Of a stretch of DNA of 64,000 nucleotides, positions 15,170-25,460 are shown piece after piece (the stretch's first letter is position 1; each line of letters begins with the position of its first letter). The DNA is from Zingiber officinale (lineage: Eukaryota > Streptophyta > Magnoliopsida > Zingiberales > Zingiberaceae): contig NC_055998.1 in the NCBI RefSeq assembly GCF_018446385.1, forward strand, positions 73,216,744-73,280,743. The letters are read 5' to 3'. The translations under genes were made by a program, and so were the position numbers. The notes below the pieces were generated by a model that saw nothing but the letters and a program-made list of their open reading frames with translations, had not been told where the DNA came from and made no database searches.

Positions 15170-15282
15170 CTAGGATGCGCCAGAAGAACTCAGACGCCTC
15201 CACCCTACAGTATCGACTTCGACCCAGAAACCAAACCAACCGCACCAAGCGACGAAGAACAAAGGATCCCCACACGCCAAGC

Positions 15283-15570
15283 CTAGAGGTAAGATCTAGA
15301 AAAAAAATAAACCAGCTCGGATCCGAGCACGAGTGAAAATAAGCAAAAATGAGCAGAACATCACAGCCCCGACAGAATCAGCGGATCAAGGAGCGAAATC
15401 CTGCATACCTCGAACAGCGATGGGGATTCTCGAGGAATGGCGCGATTTGGCAGGGAGATCAACTGCGGCGAACAGATCTGTGGAGTAGGATTAGGGTTGG
15501 CGACGCAAGATCGATACGGAGGCGGACGCGAAGAGGGGGGGAGCTCGGGGGAGGTGAATGAGGGCGAAGA
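15283..15570 (-). promoter_or_regulatory. Likely 5' leader and promoter region of the IDM1-like gene
   Basis: The GC-richer block upstream of the ATG at 15169 resembles a 5' UTR. On the minus strand a GTATGC donor near 15411 and a TCTAG acceptor near 15283 could bound a leader intron. No convincing TATA box was seen, and the transcription start is not resolved. Confidence 0.4.
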
Positions 15571-16221
15571 GGTGGGGCGCTTTTAAACAACACTATTTCT
15601 TTTTTCCTTTTTTCCTTTTTTTCTTTTTTCTTATTTTAAATCATTTTATTTCATTTTTCTGTCGAACGTGTATAATTACATAATCCAGTTTCCCTCCGTC
15701 TACGAGTCCTCCGATTTGGGAAATTCGATCCGGCACCGAAATTCACACTCTTTTACCTAAACCTTTATTGGACAACCAGCGTAGACCCACCTCTGGACGT
15801 CCGGGAAACAATACGAGTGACAAAATCGGAACGGATTTGTTGCCTTTGAATTCACGTTCAACGTACCTAAATCAGCATCTCAATTAGAACATGCCATGGG
15901 ACCCATCGGCACTGACGAATTGTGAGCAAGTTTCTGATCGCGTCGACTCCATCGAGTAAATAATATCTAAAGGGAATACGATTTTTGACTCTCTTGTGAC
16001 CTTCATCATTATTAAACCCCTAATTCTAGTGGATAAATAATATATATGTGGATAATTTGATTAAATAATGGCTTATAAACTCTTACAATCATACTAATCC
16101 TGATATTGGACAATCTAGCCCCACAGATGGTCATGGTAAAGAGCTATTCTCTCTTAGATTTAGTGGATAGTTTATTGATAAAGACCATCTTCTACTTCGA
16201 TTAAACATTCCTTCTACTTAG
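15571..16221. other. Intergenic stretch between the divergent IDM1-like and ATG8 genes
   Basis: Pyrimidine-rich then AT-rich DNA. No gene or bounded element was recognised apart from the hAT-type MITE that begins at 16230. Confidence 0.5.
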
Positions 16222-16229
16222 AATGTCAC

Positions 16230-16681
16230 TAGGGCTGTAAATGAACCAAGCGTTCGTGAACAAGTTTGGTGTTCATAAGCTTGAACACATATGTGTTCAG
16301 CTCGTTAACGTTCGTGAACAACGTTCGTGAACAATGTTCGTGAACAATATTCGTGAACAACGTTCGTGAACAATGTTCATAAACCATATTTAATAATAAA
16401 ACTCTTTCAATATGCTAAATAAATAATAAAATAAAATAAATAAATTTAAATTATCAATCTTAATAACTAATCAAACAATTAAAAGTTTCAAACAATCAAA
16501 CAAGCTTGAATTGAGAGCTTGATAATATCTAAACGGACCAAGCTCAAACCAAGCTTGAACACTCATTTCAAAAGCTTGGTTCATTTTAAGCTCGGCTCGG
16601 CTCGGCTCGGCTCGATTATCTTATCAAACAAGCTTGAACACCTCAAATCTCGGCTCGGCTCGGCTCATTTATAACCCCCTA
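16230..16681. mobile_element. hAT-type non-autonomous element (MITE)
   Basis: A 452-bp element flanked by a perfect 8-bp target duplication AATGTCAC (16222-16229 and 16682-16689). The left end TAGGGCTGTAAATGAACC and the reverse complement of the right end, TAGGGGGTTATAAATGAGCC, form imperfect terminal inverted repeats. The 8-bp duplication and TAGGG termini fit the hAT superfamily. The interior has tandem GTTCGTGAACAA units near the left (16305-16370) and CTCGG runs near the right. There is no transposase. It lies in the shared upstream region of the IDM1-like gene and ATG8. Confidence 0.9.
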
Positions 16682-17055
16682 AATGTCACATATTGGGTGA
16701 GAGAGGTGGAGCCCACTTTTATGCTATGTTTATTCTAGAGTAGATAATGCAAGAGAGAATTAATACACATTTCTATTACACAATTAATAAGCATATAGTT
16801 ATAAAATCAAAAAGCTATGTTTATAATTCTGGATACTTGAAATATTAAAAAACAAAAGCATCCGCATTTCATTTTTGCCAAAATGTGATTAACTAATTCC
16901 ATCAAAAAGCTCATTTCTTCCTTAACTTGTGGTGAAATGACACTCCTTAACTACACGATGATCCACTAACATACCCACGTATAGTCTTTCGACAACAAAC
17001 CAGGTAGCTTTTGGGTATCCAGAAAAGCCAGAAGATGAAATCGTCTATTCACGCC

Positions 17056-17064
17056 TCTATAAAT
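17056..17064 (+). promoter_or_regulatory. TATA box of ATG8
   Basis: CTCTATAAAT lies in a plausible place, about 225 bases before the ATG at 17288. A leader intron probably runs from a CAG/GTCTGT donor near 17154 to the CGCAG acceptor near 17276. Confidence 0.6.
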
Positions 17065-17287
17065 CGAGACGCTATTTTGTCGACTTCCCCCAAATTCCCT
17101 TCTCCAATCGTTCGAATCACAGCTTTTCCCATCTTCTTCGCGTAATTTTTCAGGTCTGTGATCTTCATCGCTGCAAATTCTACGTGCTTTTGTGGTTGTT
17201 GTTGTTGTTGTTGTTTTTCTGTTCTGTATCACGGATTAGACATCGAAATTATGCTGCTTTATTTTGGAATCGCAGGCGAAGGAGACC

Positions 17288-19767
17288 ATGGCGAAGAATC
17301 CCTTCAAATTGGAGCATCCACTTGGTTCGCTTCCTTTCTTTCCTATCTTTTGATCCAATAATTGGACGCAACTCGTTTAGGGTTTCATTGATCTATCTTC
17401 ACCAACGAGGATTAGAATCCGAAATTGGGATTCACGCGATTGAATCTGGCTTACAATTATGTCCTCCTGATGGTATTACTCTTCTATGGTTCTTAATGTC
17501 GGTACTTGACCTGGAGAATCAGGATTCTGGATTCCGCCCCGCCTTTGAGTTTCGCTGTAAAACTTATTTTAGTAGAATTTGTAATTTAGATGAATAACAA
17601 GGCTTGTCACCAACATACTTCAGATTATGCTATTCTTTTAGCTATTGTTTTCCATATGACAGTCAATTAATCCCTTATTGCACATGATTTAGGTTTTTTA
17701 TTTGTTTTTTCTAAGTTCAAAATATATTACTGATGGTAAGATAATCTCTTACTTGATAATTCCTTCGTCTTTCTCTTCATTTTATCAGTTCATGCTTTAG
17801 GATTGCATTTGGGAGGAACAAAGCAATGTGCTATGATAATATTTAAAACTTAATTAATGAACTTTGGTGTCGTTGGTGATGTGTAGATAATGATGCATAT
17901 CAGTTGACCAAATCGGTATAATAGTTTACAGGGACTTTGTCTAAATCACCATGGTATATCTGTTTAGGTGGTTTATGGTGATGTTTAGAAATTTTGTAAA
18001 TTTTGAATGTAATCCTTTGTTTTGTTTTTCTCTGTCTTTTCCCCCATTAATATGAGAGCATGTAGCTATTTTATTTAGTTTATTGTTTTTTCTAATGAAT
18101 GCTTTTAAGCAGATCAGGCAAGGAATTAACTTTTCAAATTTAATGTTTTTCATGCAATTTGCATATATGTTTTCTATTTTTGGTAAGATGATCTTTGAGT
18201 TAACCCATTCAAATATTCAGAAAGGAGGTTAGCAGAAGCTTCTCGTATCAGGGAGAAGTACCCTGATAGAATTCCTGTGAGTAAATACAATGTGATGTTG
18301 ATTATCCATCATCCATTTAACTAGTTTCTAATGTAACTCATCTAATTGTTTGTATGATAGGTGATTGTGGAGAAGGCAGAGAGGAGTGATATACCAGACA
18401 TTGACAAAAAGAAGTTAGTTATTTCAACACATCTGCCCTGTTTATTTTAAGCTTCGTGGTCTAACATATGCATGCTTTTACATATTTGATGTCTATAGTT
18501 TGTGTTTCATTTCAAGTGACTGATTTTTTTTTTAGACCACTCCTTCACATGATAGCTCTCTCATTCTTCAATCATTTGGGTGATCATCTGATATTAATAT
18601 ATTTCCAAATATAGAATTCTCACATATTGAGTCACATTGAAAATGCACCCTTTGCTTTCTTTGAGAACAATATTCTGCTCTTTTACCTGTGTACATATAA
18701 TATCTATGATGTCTGGAATATATAAAGCATCTTGTTGGATAAATAAAAGAGCTTTCCATGGAAGGCCATCTTTTTTCAATATGGTTTCTTCCAGTACCAA
18801 TTATATCCGTTTTCATTAAAGTCCACTCCATCAAGGAGAGCTCTATCTTTGTGGAATGGGCATGGGCATGTGCATCAGTTTTATTCTCTCCATGTAGAAG
18901 ATTTGCACGTCAGCTTTGTTATTGTCAGATTCTACTGCTTCGCATTGTTAATTTACCCATTGTCCCAGTTCATGTGTAACTAAGCTGAAGCATCACAATA
19001 TACCTCACTGAAGGCTTGACATCCCCAACTCATTTGAAAATCATCCTTAAACTATTTGACTGGTGAGGCTCAATAACGGCTACACCATTTCAAAGGTAGG
19101 TTCTTCCAACACCTTAGGTTCACTTTAATAGCAATTGTGTTGTCCTACTTGGACGAGAAAACCAACTCAATAACTAATTGAACTCAACCATTGACTCAAG
19201 CCCGAGTGAGTAGTAATTAGTTCCCACAAGATTAAACTGGATGCCACAGAATAATTCTATTTTGCTTTGGTAATGTTGGGTCATCTGCATCTGGAACCTA
19301 TTCCATGTCCAAAACAAACAAGTTTAACTTTGCATAGTTTTGAAAGTCCAATGTAAAAAGTTCACCTTTACCAAAATGGAAATTTGCATGCATATATATT
19401 AATGTTAGGAAAGTTAGCTGAGTTTATCCTCCATAATCATACAAACCTCTGAATAACTTCTCAACCCAGGTACCTGGTTCCTGCTGATCTCACAGTCGGG
19501 CAGTTTGTATACGTGGTGCGCAAGAGGATCAAGCTCAGCGCCGAGAAGGCCATCTTCATCTTCGTAAAGAATTCACTACCTCCCACAGGTAAACACAACC
19601 ACAAACACCAAATCAATCAATTAATAGAATTGGTTTTGACGATATTTTCCCCACCCTTTTTCTCTCTTCCAGCTGCAATCATGTCTGCGATCTATGAGGA
19701 GAACAAGGACGAGGATGGTTTTCTTTATATGACTTACAGTGGGGAGAACACATTTGGCTCCCTGTGA
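17288..19767 (+). CDS. ATG8: Autophagy-related ubiquitin-like protein ATG8
   Basis: Five coding exons, 17288-17324, 18221-18276, 18361-18413, 19470-19588 and 19673-19767, join in frame to 119 aa, the usual family length. The protein opens [15 protein letters not shown], then [57 protein letters not shown] and [20 protein letters not shown], and ends TFGSL. ATG8 is made as a precursor. ATG4 cuts after the C-terminal glycine (here Gly117, leaving Ser-Leu), and the glycine is then joined to phosphatidylethanolamine on autophagosome membranes, where ATG8 also binds cargo receptors through its AIM/LIR pocket. All splice sites are GT-AG. The 1056-bp third intron (18414-19469) is AT-rich and holds no recognised element. 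The isoform letter cannot be assigned from sequence alone. Confidence 0.97.
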
Positions 19768-20973
19768 GCTAATCGGATCGTGTTCTGTAAGTAAACATTC
19801 CAAAACGTGTATATTCTTCAGTGCCCACTATGCTAATGTTCCGTCGCAACTCTGCCTTACTATATATTTAATTAAGATCAAACTCCTTGAAAAGTCTTTG
19901 GCTGGTGCCAGTAATGGAACTATATTTCCCACTTATTCCTTTCTGTGATTACACTTTTTACATCATCTCTGAAGTTCTTCAATGAGTGTTGGTCGAGCTT
20001 GCATAAGCCTCGCACCAAATTTTGAAAGTTGGTTATCATTGATAAAGTGTTTCAAGTCGCGCACTCGGTAAAGTTACAATCCTGATTCATTGAAGGGAGG
20101 AGCTTGTTCTCAGTTGGATCTTTAGTGGCCTCGGCTCTCATCTGGCAGAGCTGTTGCCATATTCTGAGGGCATTGGGCGATGGTGATGAAATCTCTAAAC
20201 AGGGAGATCGTCTAGCTGACAATATCTGCAACTTGTAAGGCGGGACTAAAACACATTGCATTGAATGCGATATGTGACCTCTGTGATCTACCGCCTCACC
20301 CTAAATGCTTTTTTGCACCCAAGGGCATGACTTGGGTGTGAATCGTTGTCCCTGAGCTCTACCTCCTCTCCCTTTGTAAGTCTAGCAGCAACCTAACCGC
20401 ATCACCGTTGGCTAACTAACTCTTTTGACGGATGTGCTAAATCGCTTGCCTGATTTGCCTTCTCATCCTCATCCTATTACTGAGGCCGTCTGAGCTAAAG
20501 CATCCTGCGAACTACAAGTGTCTTGAGGTTTTTAGGCTGGAACCGGAGTTTTTGTGACAAAACATCAAAATATTATGGTTTTTTTTTTTTTGCACAAAAT
20601 GATCTTAATGATCAGTTTTGGAGCATCATAAATGATTTTTAGGCATTTTCAAATAAAAAAAAAACTGCACACGTCACAATCCTAGAAAATAAGGCAATGG
20701 GAAATAACATCAAACACATTTCAAGTTTATTGATGAGCAAAAATTATGTTTATAATCCTCAAATAAATGGCAATGGCAAAAAAATAGAGAGAGAGAGAGA
20801 AAAAGGCACAATAAGCCTCGTGGGAACATCATAAACCATGATAATCTGGCTAAATAAATGATAATTGTTTACAAGTTTGATTAAGGCATTTTTCAAACAA
20901 ATCAAAAGGAGCACCTATGTTGTGTAGTTTATTAGTGTGAAAAAAAAATATAATGCTATTCACAATGCATGAT
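19768..20973. other. Convergent intergenic region between ATG8 and the LIFEGUARD-like gene
   Basis: Contains the 3' ends of two converging genes. About 20050-20540 is less AT-rich and may be an old repeat remnant, but no family was recognised. A GA-rich run lies near 20790-20802. Confidence 0.4.
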
Positions 20974-23365
20974 TCAATTGTCAGCATCCCTTAGAATGGA
21001 AAGCAGACTAAGAAACAGGTTTATGATGTCAAGATAGAGAGCAACAGCGGCCCAAATGTACTCATCATAAGAGTATCTCTTGATCAAGTTGTCTGTTTCG
21101 TAGACGAGGTAGCCGGCGTACATAATTGCAGACGCTACTCCATATATCATCACTGAAGTCTTTCCCAGTGGACATAGAATCTGAAGCATGATGGGGAGTA
21201 TGATTCAGAGTCAATGCAGTGCAGAGATTAAAAGGAAAGGGCATTTTAGCAAATTAGGCCCCAACACAGCTTTCCAAAAACCCTTCCACAGATTACGCCT
21301 GTAGATCTCCACAACCCGATTCAGCTTGCACTAATACGATTGGTCAGAATGATCAACACGCTCATTTAGAAATCGGCTTGCAGCATGAATTTCAGTCACA
21401 TTCGGCTTGTTTGAGTCGGTTTGTACCTAGACGGTCGTGTTCGGGTCTCGCATATCATAAAATATGAAAGCTTGCCCATGCAACATGATTTCACTCAAAC
21501 TCAATTTAATTGTGATTTTCTGCAACGAAAACAATCATTTTTGGGTCTCACAATGTATCAATCAACATAGAGCTGGTATGATCCACGAGTTGATTTGCAG
21601 TACTAATTTCACTCAAGATTGTTGTGTTTTGAGTTTGTTTGCACCTAAAGTGATCTTTTATGGGTCTCCCATGCCGTAATGGTGCAAAAACATAGCTGAC
21701 TTTAAAATCAACTGGCACAGGCTTGTGGTTTAGGCCGAGGTTCGTTATGCGGTAAAAGAAGGAATATCCATATAAGTTTTACCTGGATCGATGCGAACAC
21801 CATCATCCCCATGAAAGCAGAAAAGAGGAAAGGGCCTAGAAAACTGAAGTCATGGCCTCTGCGTGCTGCCCAGAATGTGTACACAGTGAGACTAACAACC
21901 ACCACTGCAGTGAGAATAGCTGCTTCCAAAATGATCTTTCCTGTTTGCAAACATCAAGAATCTCAGTTTAACTCCTATAATTCAAAGCATGAATTTCAGG
22001 GGTAAGGGAACCTTCTCAGAAAGGAGAAATCTTAGTCAAGAAATACATCTTTCTACCATCTTAATGCATTTTCTCTTATTTTACTTTCCATTGATGGATA
22101 TTAATTCTATTTTATTTTACATAGTAATATACATCTATTTTAATATTCTCATCTCAATTCTCTGCTACATTAACAATACATGCTTGTTGTTTTCTAATAG
22201 ACCAACATTGAATTTATTAGTAGTTTCTTCTGTTGAATAATAAATCCATGATATTTAAAATTCTTCCATAAAGAAATTTTGTGCCTATCCATCTTGACAT
22301 TCAAGTTGATTCTTTTTAGTGTTGAAAAATACTTCACATATTCAGTCTTAGTTCAACTTAAAATTAAAACCGAAATTAACTTACGAATCACCTTTTCCGC
22401 CTTTCCATCCAAGTAAACACAGTCTAAGTTTCTAAAGTTTTCTTTCATAATGCAACCTTTGTAAAAAGGCGACTCAGTGTCTAAAACTTCCGTTAATGTG
22501 GGGTCTTGAGGAAAGATCTCGTATATAATTTTGCCCTTGTCTTGCAAAAAGTTGTTTTCAAGACTCGAACAAATGACTCCTAGATGACACGACAACAACT
22601 TATCGTTAGGCCAAAACTCTTCTTCAATACAACCTTTGTATGTAAAATAATTATATTCTCGTAACTAGCTAAATGCAGGTTTTATTTTTCCTCTGTTTTT
22701 TTCCCTTAAATGATGTTCACATAATAGAATTGACAAGGAAGTAAAGCATAGAGAGTAATTGGAGTAGAAATCTGTATTCTGGGAGAAGATAATCAGAATA
22801 CATGACAAATTTTTTTGCAGTACGAACAAAAAAAGAGAGATTTCAATCCAATGCTATGAAATTAGTAAGGAGATACTGAGATTAAGGGATTAGGGTTCAA
22901 ATACTACCGCTCGTGAATGCACAGGTCAGTCCAACGGCGAAACTGATTGATACCGTAAACAATCCGAGGAGAAGTAGATTCACAGGGTGCCGCTGATAAT
23001 AGTGAGAAAGAAAGCACAGCGCTGCACGCAATCAACAACGAAAAATGAACGATCGGAGAAAACTAATTCAATGAACAGAGAAAATAGATCAAAGATTGAA
23101 GAGTACCGATTAATGGAAGGATGAAGCTCAACATATAAATTGCCAATCCGGGGCTCGACGAGACGATGAACTGGGAGATGGGGCGGACAGCGATGACGAC
23201 CGAGGCGACAACCACCGTCAAGGCCAGTTGGACAGAGAGAATGAAGTAGATCTTCCTGATGAAGGCCCAGCGGAGATCGGGGCTCTCGAGCATTCCCGGG
23301 TAGAGCGGCTGTGCGGCGCCGGACTCCAAGTCCTCGGATTTCGAGTAACCCGAGTTCTTCCACAT
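20974..23365 (-). CDS. LIFEGUARD / BAX inhibitor-1 family membrane protein
   Basis: Four coding exons, 23365-23107, 23021-22908, 21940-21783 and 21180-20974, join in frame to 245 aa, close to the usual plant LIFEGUARD length. It begins MWKNSGYSKSEDLESG, with the conserved YPGMLESPDLRWAFIRKIY just before the first membrane segment. About seven hydrophobic segments follow, including ALTVVVASVVIAV, YMLSFILPLIA, LLLLGLFTVSISFAVGL, AAILTAVVVVSLTVYTFWA, FLGPFLFSAFMGMMVFAS, YGVASAIMYAGYLVYETD and AAVALYLDIINLFLSLLSI. Family members sit in endoplasmic reticulum, Golgi or vacuole membranes, affect calcium leak and dampen programmed cell death. The frame stays open upstream to another ATG at 23551, but family conservation starts at MWKN. 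Divergent from the heat shock factor gene. Confidence 0.95.
22464..22629 (-). mobile_element. tRNA-derived SINE (Au-SINE-like)
   Basis: A 166-bp element flanked by an 11-bp duplication CAACCTTTGTA (22453-22463 and 22630-22640). Read on the minus strand it has a box-A-like GGCCTAACGATAAGTTG, a box-B-like TTGTTCGAGTCTTG and then TTTTTGCAAGAC, and ends in a short T run. This layout and the T tail match the Au SINE family of flowering plants. It is diverged. It lies inside the 967-bp intron (21941-22907) of the LIFEGUARD-like gene, in the same orientation as the gene. Confidence 0.8.
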
Positions 23366-23551
23366 TTTTCCGGCTACGAATCTCGCGGACCGATGGTCTC
23401 CAGCCGTTCGATCGAGGGCTTCGCCTTCGTCGTCTGTGTTTAGGGTTCCCCGAGCTTGGGGCAGAAGAAGGACACGAATCAAACTAACTGCCGTATCTCG
23501 CGGATTGGTCGACGAGTGCCGTGCATATTCCTGTTTTGCTCGAGGCAGCAA

Positions 23552-24515
23552 TCAGGAAAAGAAAATGTAGTAATTGGTTGAGACGAGTATATTTTGAGTA
23601 GCCCTAACGGCCGCCGAAGAATATTCCAACAAATATTCAAAATCTTATTTTAAAGTTAATAAAATATTATTTATTTTAAAAGACAATAGAATAAATGTCT
23701 AGGATTTAAGATGGTTGGCCTCCCAAAAACGGAGCTGAAGGGGGCCATGGTGGCAATAACATCTCCCCTCTCAATTTTATGCTCTATTTATATGTCAAAG
23801 TGGATGATGATAAATGGATAAAATAAATTTAGGAACATGGCAGGAAGAAATTGAAAAGAGAAAAAAAATTATTTGTATATTTATTTATCTTAATTGAGGA
23901 AGATAAATATGTGATTTTTATAATTAAAAATATATATATACATCATTTTTTTTATATATAATATAATTTTATAAATGAAAAAGGGTATATATTATTTTTT
24001 TATACGTTATTTTTTGTCAAATTTTGAGACGATGAATTTTAACTTTAAAAATATCGCTCATGAATTATATATAAATTCTTCCCCATGAAAATTTTTCTAA
24101 AATTTTATTTTTTTTCCTCCCAAATAAATATAATATTAGTATTGGAGATGTAAGACCATATAAAATAAGTGACAAATAATGAGTAAATAGGAGCACCGAT
24201 ATCACAATCTTTAATATGATATGTATTTTTTATCTGTCTCTTCTAAACGATCTAGTGGTTAGTGTATGAGATATTATCATTATGAGATATAAAATTTAAA
24301 TCTTGACAAAAGATAAATATCTTTTTTATGTATTAATCATTATTTTAAAAATTAATAATCACATACTATTTACCAGATAAAGATAAATTAAAATAAGATT
24401 ATTAATCTTCCAGATTAATTAGATGGATAACTATTAATATATTATCAAGTGACTATAATTCTTTAAAATTATTTCTTAAATTAGTTACATAAAAAATCTA
24501 ACTAGATATTTAAAT
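23552..24515. other. AT-rich intergenic region between LIFEGUARD-like and HSF genes
   Basis: Very AT-rich. About 24240-24370 reads like a degraded tRNA-derived repeat (GATCTAGTGGTTAGTGTATG followed by a weak box-B-like AAATTTAAATC), but no clean target duplication was found. Nothing else was recognised. Confidence 0.35.
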
Positions 24516-24521
24516 GACCGC

Positions 24522-24534
24522 TTCCAGAATCTTC
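24522..24534. promoter_or_regulatory. Heat-shock element 1 (three-unit)
   Basis: TTCCAGAATCTTC is a perfect TTCnnGAAnnTTC trimer site for heat shock factors, about 930 bases upstream of the HSF start codon. A long leader intron is likely, so it may lie close to the promoter. Confidence 0.75.
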
Positions 24535-24585
24535 TACCATTGCATCGCTTTCCAGTTCCGCGCTAATAAAACGACACCTGTCTTC

Positions 24586-24600
24586 TCTAGAATCTTCCAG
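24586..24600. promoter_or_regulatory. Heat-shock element 2
   Basis: CTCTAGAATCTTCCAG contains GAAnnTTC (24590-24597). A further TTC lies just upstream at a non-standard spacing. The same block is repeated exactly 30 bases downstream. Confidence 0.7.
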
Positions 24601-24615
24601 CGCCACCGTTGTAGC

Positions 24616-24630
24616 TCTAGAATCTTCCAT
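24616..24630. promoter_or_regulatory. Heat-shock element 3
   Basis: A second copy of CTCTAGAATCTTCCA, with GAAnnTTC at 24620-24627. The 30-base spacing is about three helical turns, so bound factors would sit on the same face of the DNA. Confidence 0.7.
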
Positions 24631-24800
24631 TACAGAGGAGAAAAGTTGCTATTTTTGGCCGTCCTTTCTACCCCTCTTTGCTCATGGCGGTAACGCGGCG
24701 CCCTCCCGGCATCGATGACACACTCTCTCTTTCAGCTCACTCTCCAACAGAGCTAAGGAATCCTAAACCCGCATTCTATTCGACTCCAAGCAAGAATATC

Positions 24801-25396
24801 CGGTAAATTCAACCTTTTTTGTTCGTCAAAGCTTTGTCGGTCGATTTCGGTTGGATCGTTCTCTCCCCTTTTCGTTCTGCTTTTCCACCGATTTCCCTTT
24901 TTTTCTAAGCGAAAATCGGGTGAAGGACTGATTATTGTTGTTCATGCTCACACCTCACTCTTTTCCTTTGTTTTGGTGGTAAAGCTTCAGTAACTGCTGT
25001 CTCGGCTTCGTTCGAATTCCATTTGTCGCATCAAGTTCAGTGCTTGTAGTGTTTCTGCAATTTGTTCTTTGCAAAGTGTTGTATTTCCACTCTTTTCTGT
25101 TGATATCTTGGTAATCCGAGCAACGAATTTGGTGGTAAAGCATCGGTAATTGGTTTCTCTGTTTCGTTCGGATTCCAACTGTCACTTCATATTGTTCTTC
25201 TCGATTTTGTTCTATGCTTGCTGTCTTCCTTGGCTACTATTTTCCTCCAAAAAATAGAATCTTTAGCTCTAACCTGAAGCTTCTGGAGAATATAGCATTT
25301 TTATTCCTGAGCGGAGTTTGTATCTATCTTCGACCTGAAGATTTGTAAACGTCTACATCAGAATTGCTTTTCCTTGTATCTATTGCCCTTTCGCAG
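24801..25396 (+). other. Probable 5'-leader intron of the HSF gene with an internal direct repeat
   Basis: A GGTAAATTC donor near 24802 and a TTCGCAG acceptor near 25396 would bound a leader intron before the ATG at 25461. It is T-rich. A 56-base block starting TTTGGTGGTAAAG is present twice, at 24972-25027 and 25128-25183, with roughly 80 percent identity. Confidence 0.5.
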
Positions 25397-25460
25397 TAGG
25401 ACTATTTACTTCCATCTTTTACTTGATTTCCAAATTCCCGCTCTTGTCTTCGCTTAATCT

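Noticed and set aside
23366-23551. In-frame 62-codon N-terminal extension of the LIFEGUARD-like protein
   Set aside because: Family similarity starts at MWKNSG. The upstream stretch has no conserved pattern and looks like a GC-rich 5' UTR.
24240-24370. Degraded SINE upstream of the HSF gene
   Set aside because: A box-A-like start is visible, but no convincing box B, tail or target duplication was found.
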